From: Halomonas alkaliantarctica
GTDB lineage: Bacteria > Pseudomonadota > Gammaproteobacteria > Pseudomonadales > Halomonadaceae
Assembly (NCBI RefSeq): GCF_029854215.1
Contig: NZ_CP122961.1
Coordinates: forward strand, 124,001-188,000
Direction of reading: 5' to 3'
Length of the DNA: 64,000 nucleotides
The notes beneath the pieces are model-generated. The model had not been told where the DNA came from, ran no database searches, and saw only the letters and a list, made by a program, of their open reading frames with translations. Numbering within the stretch: position 1 is the stretch's first letter; every line of letters begins with the position of its first letter. This document shows, in pieces, positions 1-7,303 of this stretch. Both the position numbers and the translations under genes were made by a program.

Positions 1-1276
1 CTAATGCCTGCGCCACCCGCAGCGCACTCCAAACGCCGTCTTCGTGGAAGCCGTTACGCCAATAGGCGCCGCAAAAGTGGGTGCGATGGGCCGTAGACGA
101 AATGTCGGCGTGGCTCGCCTGAGCCGCCTGGCCTGCCAGGGTGAACTGGGGGTGTGCGTAAGTGTAGCGGCCCAGCACCTTTCTGGGATCAATGCTGGCG
201 CTGTCGTTCAGGGTTACGCAAAACGTGGTGTCGCTCTCTATCCGTTGGAGAATATTCATAGCGTAAGTGACCGATACTCGTGCTTCGCTATCGCGCTGAT
301 CCAAGCGGTAATTCCAGCTCGCCCAGGCGCGCTTTCGGCGCGGCAGCAGGGCGGTGTCGGTATGCAGCACCACCTCGTTATCCTGGTACGGCATGGCGCT
401 GAGAATCGCTTGCTCGTCGTTGCTGGCGTCGCCCAGCATGGCCAGTGCCTGGTCGGCGTGGCAGGCGAGCACGACTTGATCAAAACGCTGGGTGCCGGAG
501 GACGTGGTAACACTGACGCCGGTGCTGTTGCGTGTAATCCGGGTGACCGGTGTATTAAGGTGAATGCGCGATGCATAGGGCGCCGTCAGACTGGGGATGT
601 AGCTTTTCGAACCGCCTACTAGGGTGTGCCACTGGGGGCGGTGGTTGACCGATAGCAGGCCGTGATTGCGGAAGAAGCGCACAAAAAAAGCCAGCGGGAA
701 GGCGCGTAAATCACTGATGCTGGCCGACCAGATGGCGGCCCCCATGGGCAGTAAGTAGCGCTGCTGAAAATCGCGGTTGTAGTGGTTGCGGTCCAGGTAC
801 TCACCCAGCGTCATATGTTCGGGGAGCTGTTGGCTCTCCAGCGCTTTGGTGGCCTGCTTGTTAAAGCGCAGAATGTCACCCAGCAGGCGGTAAAAAGAGG
901 GGTTAAATAGATTGCGTCGTTGGGCAAACAACGAGCCTAAGGTATGCCCGTTGTACTCAAAATCCCGCGCTGTCTCATGTACCGAGAAGCTCATTTCGGT
1001 GGCTTGTGAAGCGACACCCAGGGTGGCCATCAGGCGCTGAAAATGCGGATAGGTCCAGTCGTTAAAAACAATAAAGCCGGTATCGATAGCGTACGATTGC
1101 CCCTCAACGTTCACATCCATGGTGGCGGTGTGCCCCCCCAGGCGTGAGTCCGCTTCAAACAGCGTGACCTCATGCTGGGCGGAGAGGTACCAGCCGGCTG
1201 CCATGCCGCTAATACCGCTGCCAACAATCGCAATACGTTGTGACGCTCCAGCGCTTTGTGGGGCCATGGCGCTCAT
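1..1276 (-). CDS. FAD-dependent amine-oxidase-like oxidoreductase (COG2907 type), partial
   Basis: The reading frame is open from the ATG at 1276 to the left edge with no stop, so about 425 residues are visible and the C-terminal end is missing. The N-terminus has a Rossmann FAD-binding motif (IAIVGSGISGMAAG) followed by the acidic-residue and GG signature FEADSRLGGHT. The far end reads NGFHEDGVWSALRVAQAL, which resembles the C-terminal FAD-contacting segment of flavin amine oxidases. Its start overlaps the stop of the upstream dehydrogenase gene by 4 bp (ATGA), so the two are translationally coupled. Relatives commonly sit beside photolyase, DUF1365 and cyclopropane-fatty-acid-synthase-like genes. 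A role in membrane lipid modification is an inference and the substrate is unknown. Confidence 0.85.
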   Translation of the reverse strand, partial: MSAMAPQSAGASQRIAIVGSGISGMAAGWYLSAQHEVTLFEADSRLGGHTATMDVNVEGQSYAIDTGFIVFNDWTYPHFQRLMATLGVASQATEMSFSVHETARDFEYNGHTLGSLFAQRRNLFNPSFYRLLGDILRFNKQATKALESQQLPEHMTLGEYLDRNHYNRDFQQRYLLPMGAAIWSASISDLRAFPLAFFVRFFRNHGLLSVNHRPQWHTLVGGSKSYIPSLTAPYASRIHLNTPVTRITRNSTGVSVTTSSGTQRFDQVVLACHADQALAMLGDASNDEQAILSAMPYQDNEVVLHTDTALLPRRKRAWASWNYRLDQRDSEARVSVTYAMNILQRIESDTTFCVTLNDSASIDPRKVLGRYTYAHPQFTLAGQAAQASHADISSTAHRTHFCGAYWRNGFHEDGVWSALRVAQAL

Positions 1277-2058
1277 GACGACTCCTTTTGGCTACGAGTC
1301 ATGCGCAGGCCAATCTGACGGCGCAGAGCGGGGGGCAAAATGCCCAGTAATTTAACCAGATAGGTAAACCGACGTGGGAAATGAATATCCAGCCGCCCCT
1401 TTGCCAGCCCCGCGATAATGGCATCGGCGGCTTGCTCTGCCGTTACCTGCATCGGCATAGGGAAGTCGTTACGTTCGGTGAGCGGCGTTTTCACAAAGCC
1501 GGGATGGATCAGGCTGACCTCAATGCCCTCCCGATCAAGGTCTAAGCGCAGCGACTCCAAAAAGTAACTCACTGCGGCTTTAGACGCCCCATAGGCTTCC
1601 GCACGGGGTAGCGGTAAATAGGCCGAAGCGCTGGAGGTGGCGGCTAACCGAGCCGGGAGGCCCTCATTGCGCGCTGCGCGCAGCAGCGGCAGTGCCGCTT
1701 CGACGCCGTACAAAGTTCCGAATAGGTTAGGTTTGAAAACCCGCTCGACTAAATCCATATCAAACTGCTGAGCGTTAAGGTACTCGCAGGTGCCAGCGTT
1801 GAAGAGCGCCAAGTTTAATGCCCCGAGCTGGTCGTGTATGTCGTTAGCCGCCTTGAGCACTGCTTGCCGATCGCTGATATCCAGCGGCAGAGGGTGGGCA
1901 TTGGGATGGCCATGACACAGCTCTTCGAGAGCTTCAGCGTTGCGTGCGCTAAGCACCACTTGGTGGCCTTGGGCGATGAGTTTACGCGCCAGTGCCTCGC
2001 CAATGCCGGAAGTAGCACCGGTTAACCAAATGCGTTGGGGCGTTTTCCATGTACTCAT
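1273..2058 (-). CDS. short-chain dehydrogenase/reductase
   Basis: A 261-residue classical SDR. It has the NAD(P)-binding glycine motif TGATSGIG near residue 13, the NAG motif (FNAGTCEY) and the catalytic YxxxK motif (YGASKAA). A basic, proline-containing tail (PRRFTYLVKLLGILPPALRR) may lie on the membrane. The start at 2058 is preferred over a longer frame to 2088 because an AGGAGG Shine-Dalgarno sits 4 bases upstream. The gene lies between the NTF2-like gene and the FAD oxidoreductase gene, overlapping the latter by 4 bp, and is part of the photolyase-linked cluster. The substrate cannot be told from the sequence. Confidence 0.88.
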   Translation of the reverse strand: MSTWKTPQRIWLTGATSGIGEALARKLIAQGHQVVLSARNAEALEELCHGHPNAHPLPLDISDRQAVLKAANDIHDQLGALNLALFNAGTCEYLNAQQFDMDLVERVFKPNLFGTLYGVEAALPLLRAARNEGLPARLAATSSASAYLPLPRAEAYGASKAAVSYFLESLRLDLDREGIEVSLIHPGFVKTPLTERNDFPMPMQVTAEQAADAIIAGLAKGRLDIHFPRRFTYLVKLLGILPPALRRQIGLRMTRSQKESS

Positions 2059-2094
2059 CAATCCTCCTAGTGCGCCCCGCCGATTCAATAAGGT

Positions 2095-2526
2095 TTAGGC
2101 AAGGCGTTTTTTTAACCAGCGAATGACGCTTCCCATCAACGGTAAGTGTTCGTAGAGCATGGCGCCCGCATCGAAGTAGTCACGGTGCTGCGAGACGCGA
2201 CCATCATCGGCAAATATAAGTGCACTGCATCCCTCTACTTCTATCCTACGTCCGGAAGCTAGTTTTGGATGCACGAAAGACATGGTCCAGGTAACGAACG
2301 CTTGCTGCCCCTGTAACTGCCGAGCGTGATAATGGAACCGGCACTGCTCAACATTTTGATACATGGTTGAAAAATAGCGCTCTAACGCTTCGTGCCCTTC
2401 GATCTTATGCAGCGGATCGCTAAAAACAATATCATCAGTATATACCTCGTATAGTTTTTCTGTACAGGTATTGTCTAGTTTATTGAAAAAGGCGCAGAAC
2501 GCCTCTAACGCCGCAGGCTCAGCCAT
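2095..2526 (-). CDS. NTF2-like / SnoaL-like family protein
   Basis: A 143-residue protein that starts MAEPAALEAFCAFFNKLD and has the usual length of a single NTF2-like cone fold. The acidic Y.DDIVFSDPLHKIEG segment and the later aromatic-rich SFVHP and RDYFDAGAMLYEHLP segments fit the SnoaL/DUF-type family. It lies 36 bp before the dehydrogenase start and 33 bp after the photolyase stop, so it is probably co-transcribed with both. Such small proteins accompany photolyase, SDR and amine-oxidase genes in many Proteobacteria. Its biochemical function is not known to me. Confidence 0.8.
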   Translation of the reverse strand: MAEPAALEAFCAFFNKLDNTCTEKLYEVYTDDIVFSDPLHKIEGHEALERYFSTMYQNVEQCRFHYHARQLQGQQAFVTWTMSFVHPKLASGRRIEVEGCSALIFADDGRVSQHRDYFDAGAMLYEHLPLMGSVIRWLKKRLA

Positions 2527-2559
2527 GACGGTTTCCTTTAGCAGTTGCTAGCAACAGGT

Positions 2560-3972
2560 TTATTTAGATAGCGATTTAAACGCCTCTAAGGCGCGCTGGC
2601 GTGCCGCTTTGTGGTCGACAATAGGCGCTGGGTAGTCGACATCGGTGAGTAGATCTTGCTGCGGCGCATGGCGCGCTTTAGCGGGCAATTTGGCCAGCTC
2701 AGGCAGCCAGAGAGCAATAAACTCACCTTCAGCATCAAAGCGAGTGGATTGGGTGGTTGGATTAAAAATGCGAAAGTAAGGGGCGGCATCAGTACCCGTT
2801 GAGGCTGCCCACTGCCAGCCGCCGTTGTTGGCGCAGAATTCGCCGTCAACTAGGTGACGCATAAAAAAGGCTTCGCCACGGCGCCAATCAATCAGCAGGT
2901 GCTTACTTAAAAACATTGCCGTGATCATGCGCAGCCGGTTATGCATCCAGCCAGTTGCCACTAACTGTCGCATGGCAGCATCAACAATGGGGTAGCCCGT
3001 TCGCCCCTCGCACCAAGCTTGAAAGCCTTCGTCATCATCGCGCCACGCTAACTGCTTAGTGTGTTCTTGAAAGGGTTGGTAGCGACACACTTGAGGAAAA
3101 CCCACCGCTACGTGTTGATAAAATTCCCGCCAGACCAGCTCGTTGACCCAGGTTGTAAGGCCGATATCGCCATCGGCTAAGTCCCCGCCGTTCTCAGCCA
3201 TCACGGCTTGTAAACACTGGCGATGGGAGATCATGCCGAGCGCCAGATAGGGCGATAGTTCGCTGGTTCCGCGTACCTTAGGTAGGTCACGCTGAGCGTT
3301 ATAGTGTCGGCCACGGAAGCGCAGAAAGCGCGCCAAGTTATCCGCTGCGGCATTTTCACCGGCAGGCCATAGCCGTCCATCAATAGGGGAGCTATCAAGC
3401 GTAGGCAGTTCAGGCAGCGAGTCGCTTTGAATATCCAGCGCCGCTTGCACCTTTGGCGTCGGGCGCAGCGCCAACTGTTCGGCGCTGACCTGCTTGTGCC
3501 ACGCCTTGGAGAACGGCGTAAATACCCCGTAATAGTCGCCTTTGCCGGTTAGCAGGCTGCCGGGGGCAAATGCTACAGCGTCGTGGTAGCCATGAGCGGC
3601 AATACCAGCCTGTTTAAAGGCGTCTTGCACAGCCTGATCGCGGTGGCGCTCATTGAGCGCGTACTCATAATTGAAGTGCAACTGCTCAATATCGTACTCA
3701 CGAGCGATATCGAGCAGCGCCTCGGGTGCCTGGTCATAGCGTTCAATATCGCGATGCAGTAGTGGGATATTCAAACCGTTGAGCGCTGTTTTAACGCCAG
3801 CCACACCCCGCGCCCAAAAATCCAGCTTATTGGCGCCGTGGCCATGCGCTTGCCACTGGGGAATGCTGCGCAAAAATACCGCTATCACAGGGCCCTTAGC
3901 CGCAGCGGCGGCGAGGGCGCTGTTGTCGTCAATGCGCAGATCGCTGCGCAGCCAAACCAACTGACGTTTCAT
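2560..3972 (-). CDS. phrB: deoxyribodipyrimidine photolyase (class I CPD photolyase)
   Basis: A 470-residue photolyase, the usual length for the class, which repairs cyclobutane pyrimidine dimers using blue light and FADH-. Residues 1-130 form the alpha/beta antenna domain (QLVWLRSDLRIDDNSAL). The FAD domain carries the motifs TSELSPYLALGMISHRQC, WVNELVWREFYQHV, GYPIVDAAMRQL and MHNRLRM. The tail NNGGWQWAASTGTDAAPYFR includes the tryptophan that passes electrons to FAD. The gene begins just downstream of the regulator gene but is separated from it by a terminator, so it probably has its own promoter in 3973-4003 or receives read-through. It is likely light-induced together with the genes that follow. 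Confidence 0.96.
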   Translation of the reverse strand: MKRQLVWLRSDLRIDDNSALAAAAAKGPVIAVFLRSIPQWQAHGHGANKLDFWARGVAGVKTALNGLNIPLLHRDIERYDQAPEALLDIAREYDIEQLHFNYEYALNERHRDQAVQDAFKQAGIAAHGYHDAVAFAPGSLLTGKGDYYGVFTPFSKAWHKQVSAEQLALRPTPKVQAALDIQSDSLPELPTLDSSPIDGRLWPAGENAAADNLARFLRFRGRHYNAQRDLPKVRGTSELSPYLALGMISHRQCLQAVMAENGGDLADGDIGLTTWVNELVWREFYQHVAVGFPQVCRYQPFQEHTKQLAWRDDDEGFQAWCEGRTGYPIVDAAMRQLVATGWMHNRLRMITAMFLSKHLLIDWRRGEAFFMRHLVDGEFCANNGGWQWAASTGTDAAPYFRIFNPTTQSTRFDAEGEFIALWLPELAKLPAKARHAPQQDLLTDVDYPAPIVDHKAARQRALEAFKSLSK

Positions 3973-4003
3973 AGGCTTCCTCTCCTAGGGGCTCCTGCGG
4001 CAC

Positions 4004-4038
4004 AAAAAAATGGCCGGTCACCGGAGGGCGAACGGCCA
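4004..4038 (-). terminator. rho-independent terminator after the MerR regulator gene
   Basis: Read on the minus strand, a TGGCCG/CGGCCA stem (4033-4038 with 4011-4016) is followed directly by seven T residues (4010-4004). It lies 17 bp after the regulator stop and before the photolyase start. Confidence 0.75.
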
Positions 4039-4055
4039 GGAAAAAAGCGCGCTGG

Positions 4056-4976
4056 TTAGAGTACGCCAGACTCGCGCAATAGTGGGCGCAAGCGGGCAAT
4101 CGCCTGGGGCAGGTCATCGCCCAGCATGTGTACCGGTCCATCGCGCAAATCGTTTTCGCGCAGACGAGCCACTTCACCGCATACGCCGATGGGCACGTTA
4201 AGCGCTTCGGCTGCTTTAGGCAGCGCTTGGTTAATATAGCTATCGCTCTCCCGCTGGCCGCTAGAGAGCAACACCATGGATGAGTGCAGCCGCGCCACTG
4301 CCTGGGGGAGATCCTCCAGCGGCAGTGAATGGTCAAGCATCTGCACCCGGTAGCCCTGTTCGCTGGCCATTAGCGCCGCCATCAGCACCCACAGCGGGCC
4401 AGGGTCGTCGGGCATGGCGTTGAGCAGAATCAGCGGACCACGCGTGGCCTGGTTGGCATAGTGCAAGCGGATACCCACTTGGCTGCGCAAAAACGCTTCC
4501 AAGGTGCGGCGAACTAACTGATCCGCTTGGACGGCCCACTTGGCCTCTAAGGTCAAGATAACCGGTTGCCATAGTTCATTAATGGCAACGCTCAGCGGGT
4601 ATAGCGCCAAGCTCTGGTGATAAAACGCTTCCAGCTTGGGAAGATCCAGCGCTTCGATGATCGCTTGCAACTTCAGGCGTTGACTCGCCCAGTCACCGGC
4701 ATCAGGTGTCGGGGCTTCAATTGTTTCTGGCTGGTCAAGCAAGTCGGCGACTTGACTGACCGGCACACCACGATTGAGCCACTGCAGAATGCGTTCGATG
4801 CGGGTGATGTCATCCTGAGCGTAAAGACGATGGCCTTTCGGCGTGCGCTGGGGGCGAATTAGCCCGTAGCGTCGTTCCCAGGCGCGTAGCGTGACCGAAT
4901 TCACCCCTGTTAAGCGAGAGACCTCGCGTATTGGATAGAGTGGCGTATCGGGTGGGTGGGTCGCCTTCAGACTCAT
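4056..4976 (-). CDS. MerR-family regulator of the LitR/CarH type, cobalamin-ligand motif not conserved
   Basis: A 306-residue regulator. The N-terminal MerR helix-turn-helix is clear (YPIREVSRLTGVNSVTLRAWERRYGL), followed by a wing and a region matching the cap plus Rossmann-like B12-binding domains of CarH/LitR light-responsive repressors. Where CarH has an EH pair and an ExHxxG cobalamin-ligand motif, this protein reads AVQADQLV (about 148-155) and DDPGPLW (190-196), so the ligand histidines appear to be missing. The start at 4976 has a GAGGT upstream at a long spacing. An ATG at 5018 in the same frame would add 14 residues but lacks a ribosome binding site. The neighbouring photolyase cluster fits a light-regulated operon, as in Pseudomonas and Vibrio. 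Confidence 0.85.
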   Translation of the reverse strand: MSLKATHPPDTPLYPIREVSRLTGVNSVTLRAWERRYGLIRPQRTPKGHRLYAQDDITRIERILQWLNRGVPVSQVADLLDQPETIEAPTPDAGDWASQRLKLQAIIEALDLPKLEAFYHQSLALYPLSVAINELWQPVILTLEAKWAVQADQLVRRTLEAFLRSQVGIRLHYANQATRGPLILLNAMPDDPGPLWVLMAALMASEQGYRVQMLDHSLPLEDLPQAVARLHSSMVLLSSGQRESDSYINQALPKAAEALNVPIGVCGEVARLRENDLRDGPVHMLGDDLPQAIARLRPLLRESGVL

Positions 4977-5104
4977 GGGCGCCAGTACCTCGTCGGTAAC
5001 TGCAGCGCGGCGCTGCATGGGCTTATCATTGTTCGCCGCGGCGAAGGTGATTCATATTCCATTTAAAGATGGCCTGATTTAAAAACTAAACATTAGCACA
5101 ATAC

Positions 5105-5143
5105 TGTATGCCCATTTGTACAACTTGTCGCTACCCGGTACAA
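5105..5143 (-). promoter_or_regulatory. candidate operator: repeated TTGTAC motifs upstream of the MerR regulator
   Basis: On the minus strand the motif TTGTAC occurs twice with start points exactly 20 bp apart (5143-5138 and 5123-5118). The second copy is part of the palindrome TTGTACAA. An ATACAGTAT palindrome follows. LitR/CarH-family sites described in other bacteria contain TGTACA half-sites, so autoregulation is plausible. The spacing differs from the published pattern I recall, so this is an inference from motif and position. Confidence 0.45.
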
Positions 5144-5182
5144 CCTTTATAGGAATCCTTCTTAATCATTTAAGCCCCGTGC

Positions 5183-6241
5183 TTATTGAACCGACCGGCC
5201 TACTAGTGCTTCTCCTAAACGGTGTCCGGATAGCCAGGCATCCTCAATGCGACCGTCACGGAAGCCGTCACCGCATAGGGCCAATCCGTTGGCACTGTAT
5301 AAGTAATCATGTTCGCAAGGGGTTGAGGGCTGCGCATAGCGCCAGCGATGAGCGCCCGTTTCAATCAGCCGGGGGAGCGTGGTGGAAGGGGGGAAAACAC
5401 GTTTCAGGGCGGTGAGTAGTTGTTCTGCCACCCACTCGGCAGGCTGCTCTAAATGGGTTTCGCTCCACTCAAGCTGTGCCAAAAGGCTAACGCTTTCCGG
5501 CTGTGTGTCGCGACCTGGTTTGGTTTGATTACGGGATACTATATTAAGGGCTGGATGCGCGAGGCGCGCCATCTGCCAGTCCGGGTCAACACCAGGCACG
5601 GCAGGAAGTGGCCCGTCAAAAATTGCCCATCCCGCCCAACAGGCCCGCTGCTCTCGTGATAAACACGCCGCTGCCAGCGTGTCGTCCCATGGTTCTATCA
5701 GCGTATGGGCCTGGGGAGGCGGCGCGCTAATCACGACCTGGTCATAAGGCCCGTGGCGAGCCCCGGCAGCGTCTACCAGCAGCCAGCCGTTGGGCGCGGG
5801 GGTGAGCTTGGCGATGGGTGTACCAGTATGCAGCACGGCATTGGGCTGGGCCGTTAGCGAATCTGCCATATAGCGCGTCAAGGCGCTCATTCTGGGCGCA
5901 CCGGTGTAGCGCTTTTGGCCATCATTGTGCGCCTGCCAGCCGCTTGAACTAGCCTGATAGGTACGGGCTGGCCAAGCGGCTATGCAGCCAGCGGCGAGCC
6001 ACTCATCGACGGCGCGTTGAAAATCTGCGTCGCGCACGCTAAAGGCCTGGGCGCCTAAATCGAGCGTCGCGCTGGGTCTGCGTTTACTCGACATGCGCCC
6101 ACCGGGGCCGCGTGCTTTATCAAATAAGGTGACGCTGGCGCCGCTGCTGGTCAGTACCTGCCCACAGGCGAGTCCTGCGATGCCAGCGCCAATAACAGCG
6201 ACTGAGTGATGGGTAGTAAGCGGCGGTAGCGGTTTGGCCAT
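5183..6241 (-). CDS. renalase-like NAD(P)/FAD-dependent oxidoreductase (COG3380 type)
   Basis: A 352-residue flavoprotein. The N-terminus has the dinucleotide motif VAVIGAGIAGLACG, then FDKARGPGGRMSSKR, typical of the renalase-like family. The C-terminal half ends with LALCGDGFRDGRIEDAWLSGHRLGEAL, the second FAD-contacting segment. The start is placed at the ATG at 6241 (MAKPLPPL), because upstream residues in the longer frame do not resemble the family. It is transcribed away from the TIGR01777 gene and towards the MerR gene, with 164 bp before that gene. Family members oxidise dihydronicotinamide isomers or unknown substrates, and the substrate here is unknown. Confidence 0.85.
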   Translation of the reverse strand: MAKPLPPLTTHHSVAVIGAGIAGLACGQVLTSSGASVTLFDKARGPGGRMSSKRRPSATLDLGAQAFSVRDADFQRAVDEWLAAGCIAAWPARTYQASSSGWQAHNDGQKRYTGAPRMSALTRYMADSLTAQPNAVLHTGTPIAKLTPAPNGWLLVDAAGARHGPYDQVVISAPPPQAHTLIEPWDDTLAAACLSREQRACWAGWAIFDGPLPAVPGVDPDWQMARLAHPALNIVSRNQTKPGRDTQPESVSLLAQLEWSETHLEQPAEWVAEQLLTALKRVFPPSTTLPRLIETGAHRWRYAQPSTPCEHDYLYSANGLALCGDGFRDGRIEDAWLSGHRLGEALVGRSVQ

Positions 6242-6389
6242 GAGCACTCGCAACTTGCAGAAAGAGGTCGAATTAATCGTTGTGGAAGTGCATGGTAGCA
6301 GTTGTGTATAAATATCGTACAATTTAGTTATCGATTAATGTATCTCGCTAAACTGACACCTAACAATGCCACTCAATAGGAGTAATTCC

Positions 6390-7292
6390 ATGCGCGTACT
6401 AGTGACCGGAGGCAGTGGCTTTGTCGGCCAGCGTCTATGCCGACAGTTAGCCGAACAAGGCCACGAGGTGCAGGTGGTTTCCCGCTCGCCCCACCAAGTG
6501 CGAGATCGATTGCCGAGCAATTGCGATATTCGTGACAGTGCCCAGGCGTTTATTGAGTCACCGCCGGACGCCTTGGTTAACCTGGCCGGTGAGCCGATTG
6601 CCGCCAAGCGCTGGAGCGAGGCGCAGAAAGCCAAGCTGATTAACTCCCGTGTGGCGGCAACCCAGCAACTGGTGGCGCTGTGCGAACAGTTGAAGGCCAA
6701 CGGCCAGCCGCTGCCTAAGGTGATGGTGTCGGGTTCAGCGATGGGCTACTACGGCGATCAGGGCAAGCGCGTGGTAACCGAGGAAACAATGCCCAACGAC
6801 GAGTTCGCCCATCGGCTGTGCAAGCAGTGGGAGGCCGCTGCTAAACCCATTGAGGCCATGGGTGTGCGGTTGGCGATTGTGCGCATTGGCTTGGTGCTAG
6901 AGGCGGGTGGAGGCAGCCTGGAGAAGATGCTGCCGCCGTTTAAGATGGGGTTAGGTGGCCGTTTTGGTAGCGGTGAGCAGTTTATGCCGTGGATTCACCG
7001 CGACGATTTAGTCGCGGCGATCCTGTTTCTCATCGATCAAGAGGGCTTGAGCGGCGCCTTCAATGGCAGCGCTCCGCACCCGGTGACCAATGCCACCTTT
7101 ACGAAAACCCTGGCCAGTCACCTCAACCGCCCGGCCATTTTCCCAGTACCCGCCTTTGTCTTGAAGGCGGGCTTTGGAGAAATGTCGCGGCTACTGCTGA
7201 CCGGGGCAGATATGCGCCCCGCGCGCCTGGAAGAGGCAGGGTTTAGCTTCCAATACCCTACTCTAGACAAGGCGCTTGAGGCGATTCTTTAA
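6390..7292 (+). CDS. TIGR01777-family epimerase-like protein (YfcH/SulA-like)
   Basis: A 300-residue extended-SDR fold protein of normal length for TIGR01777. It starts with the NAD(P)-binding motif LVTGGSGFVGQRL. It has the family motifs NLAGEPIAAKRWSEAQK and SGSAMGYYGDQG and the C-terminal DUF1731-like region (NRPAIFPVPAFVLKAGFGEM). The start at 6390 has AGGAG seven bases upstream; the frame extends to an upstream ATG at 6366 with no good ribosome binding site. It is transcribed divergently from the renalase-like gene across about 150 bp that must hold both promoters, and ends 11 bp before the rapA stop on the other strand. No enzyme activity is established for the family as far as I know. 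Confidence 0.9.
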   Translation: MRVLVTGGSGFVGQRLCRQLAEQGHEVQVVSRSPHQVRDRLPSNCDIRDSAQAFIESPPDALVNLAGEPIAAKRWSEAQKAKLINSRVAATQQLVALCEQLKANGQPLPKVMVSGSAMGYYGDQGKRVVTEETMPNDEFAHRLCKQWEAAAKPIEAMGVRLAIVRIGLVLEAGGGSLEKMLPPFKMGLGGRFGSGEQFMPWIHRDDLVAAILFLIDQEGLSGAFNGSAPHPVTNATFTKTLASHLNRPAIFPVPAFVLKAGFGEMSRLLLTGADMRPARLEEAGFSFQYPTLDKALEAIL

Positions 7293-7303
7293 GCAACAAT
7301 AGC

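Noticed and set aside
44..622. 192-codon open frame on the plus strand
   Set aside because: It lies antisense to the FAD oxidoreductase gene, whose minus-strand translation shows the expected flavoprotein motifs. The plus frame has no recognisable domain.
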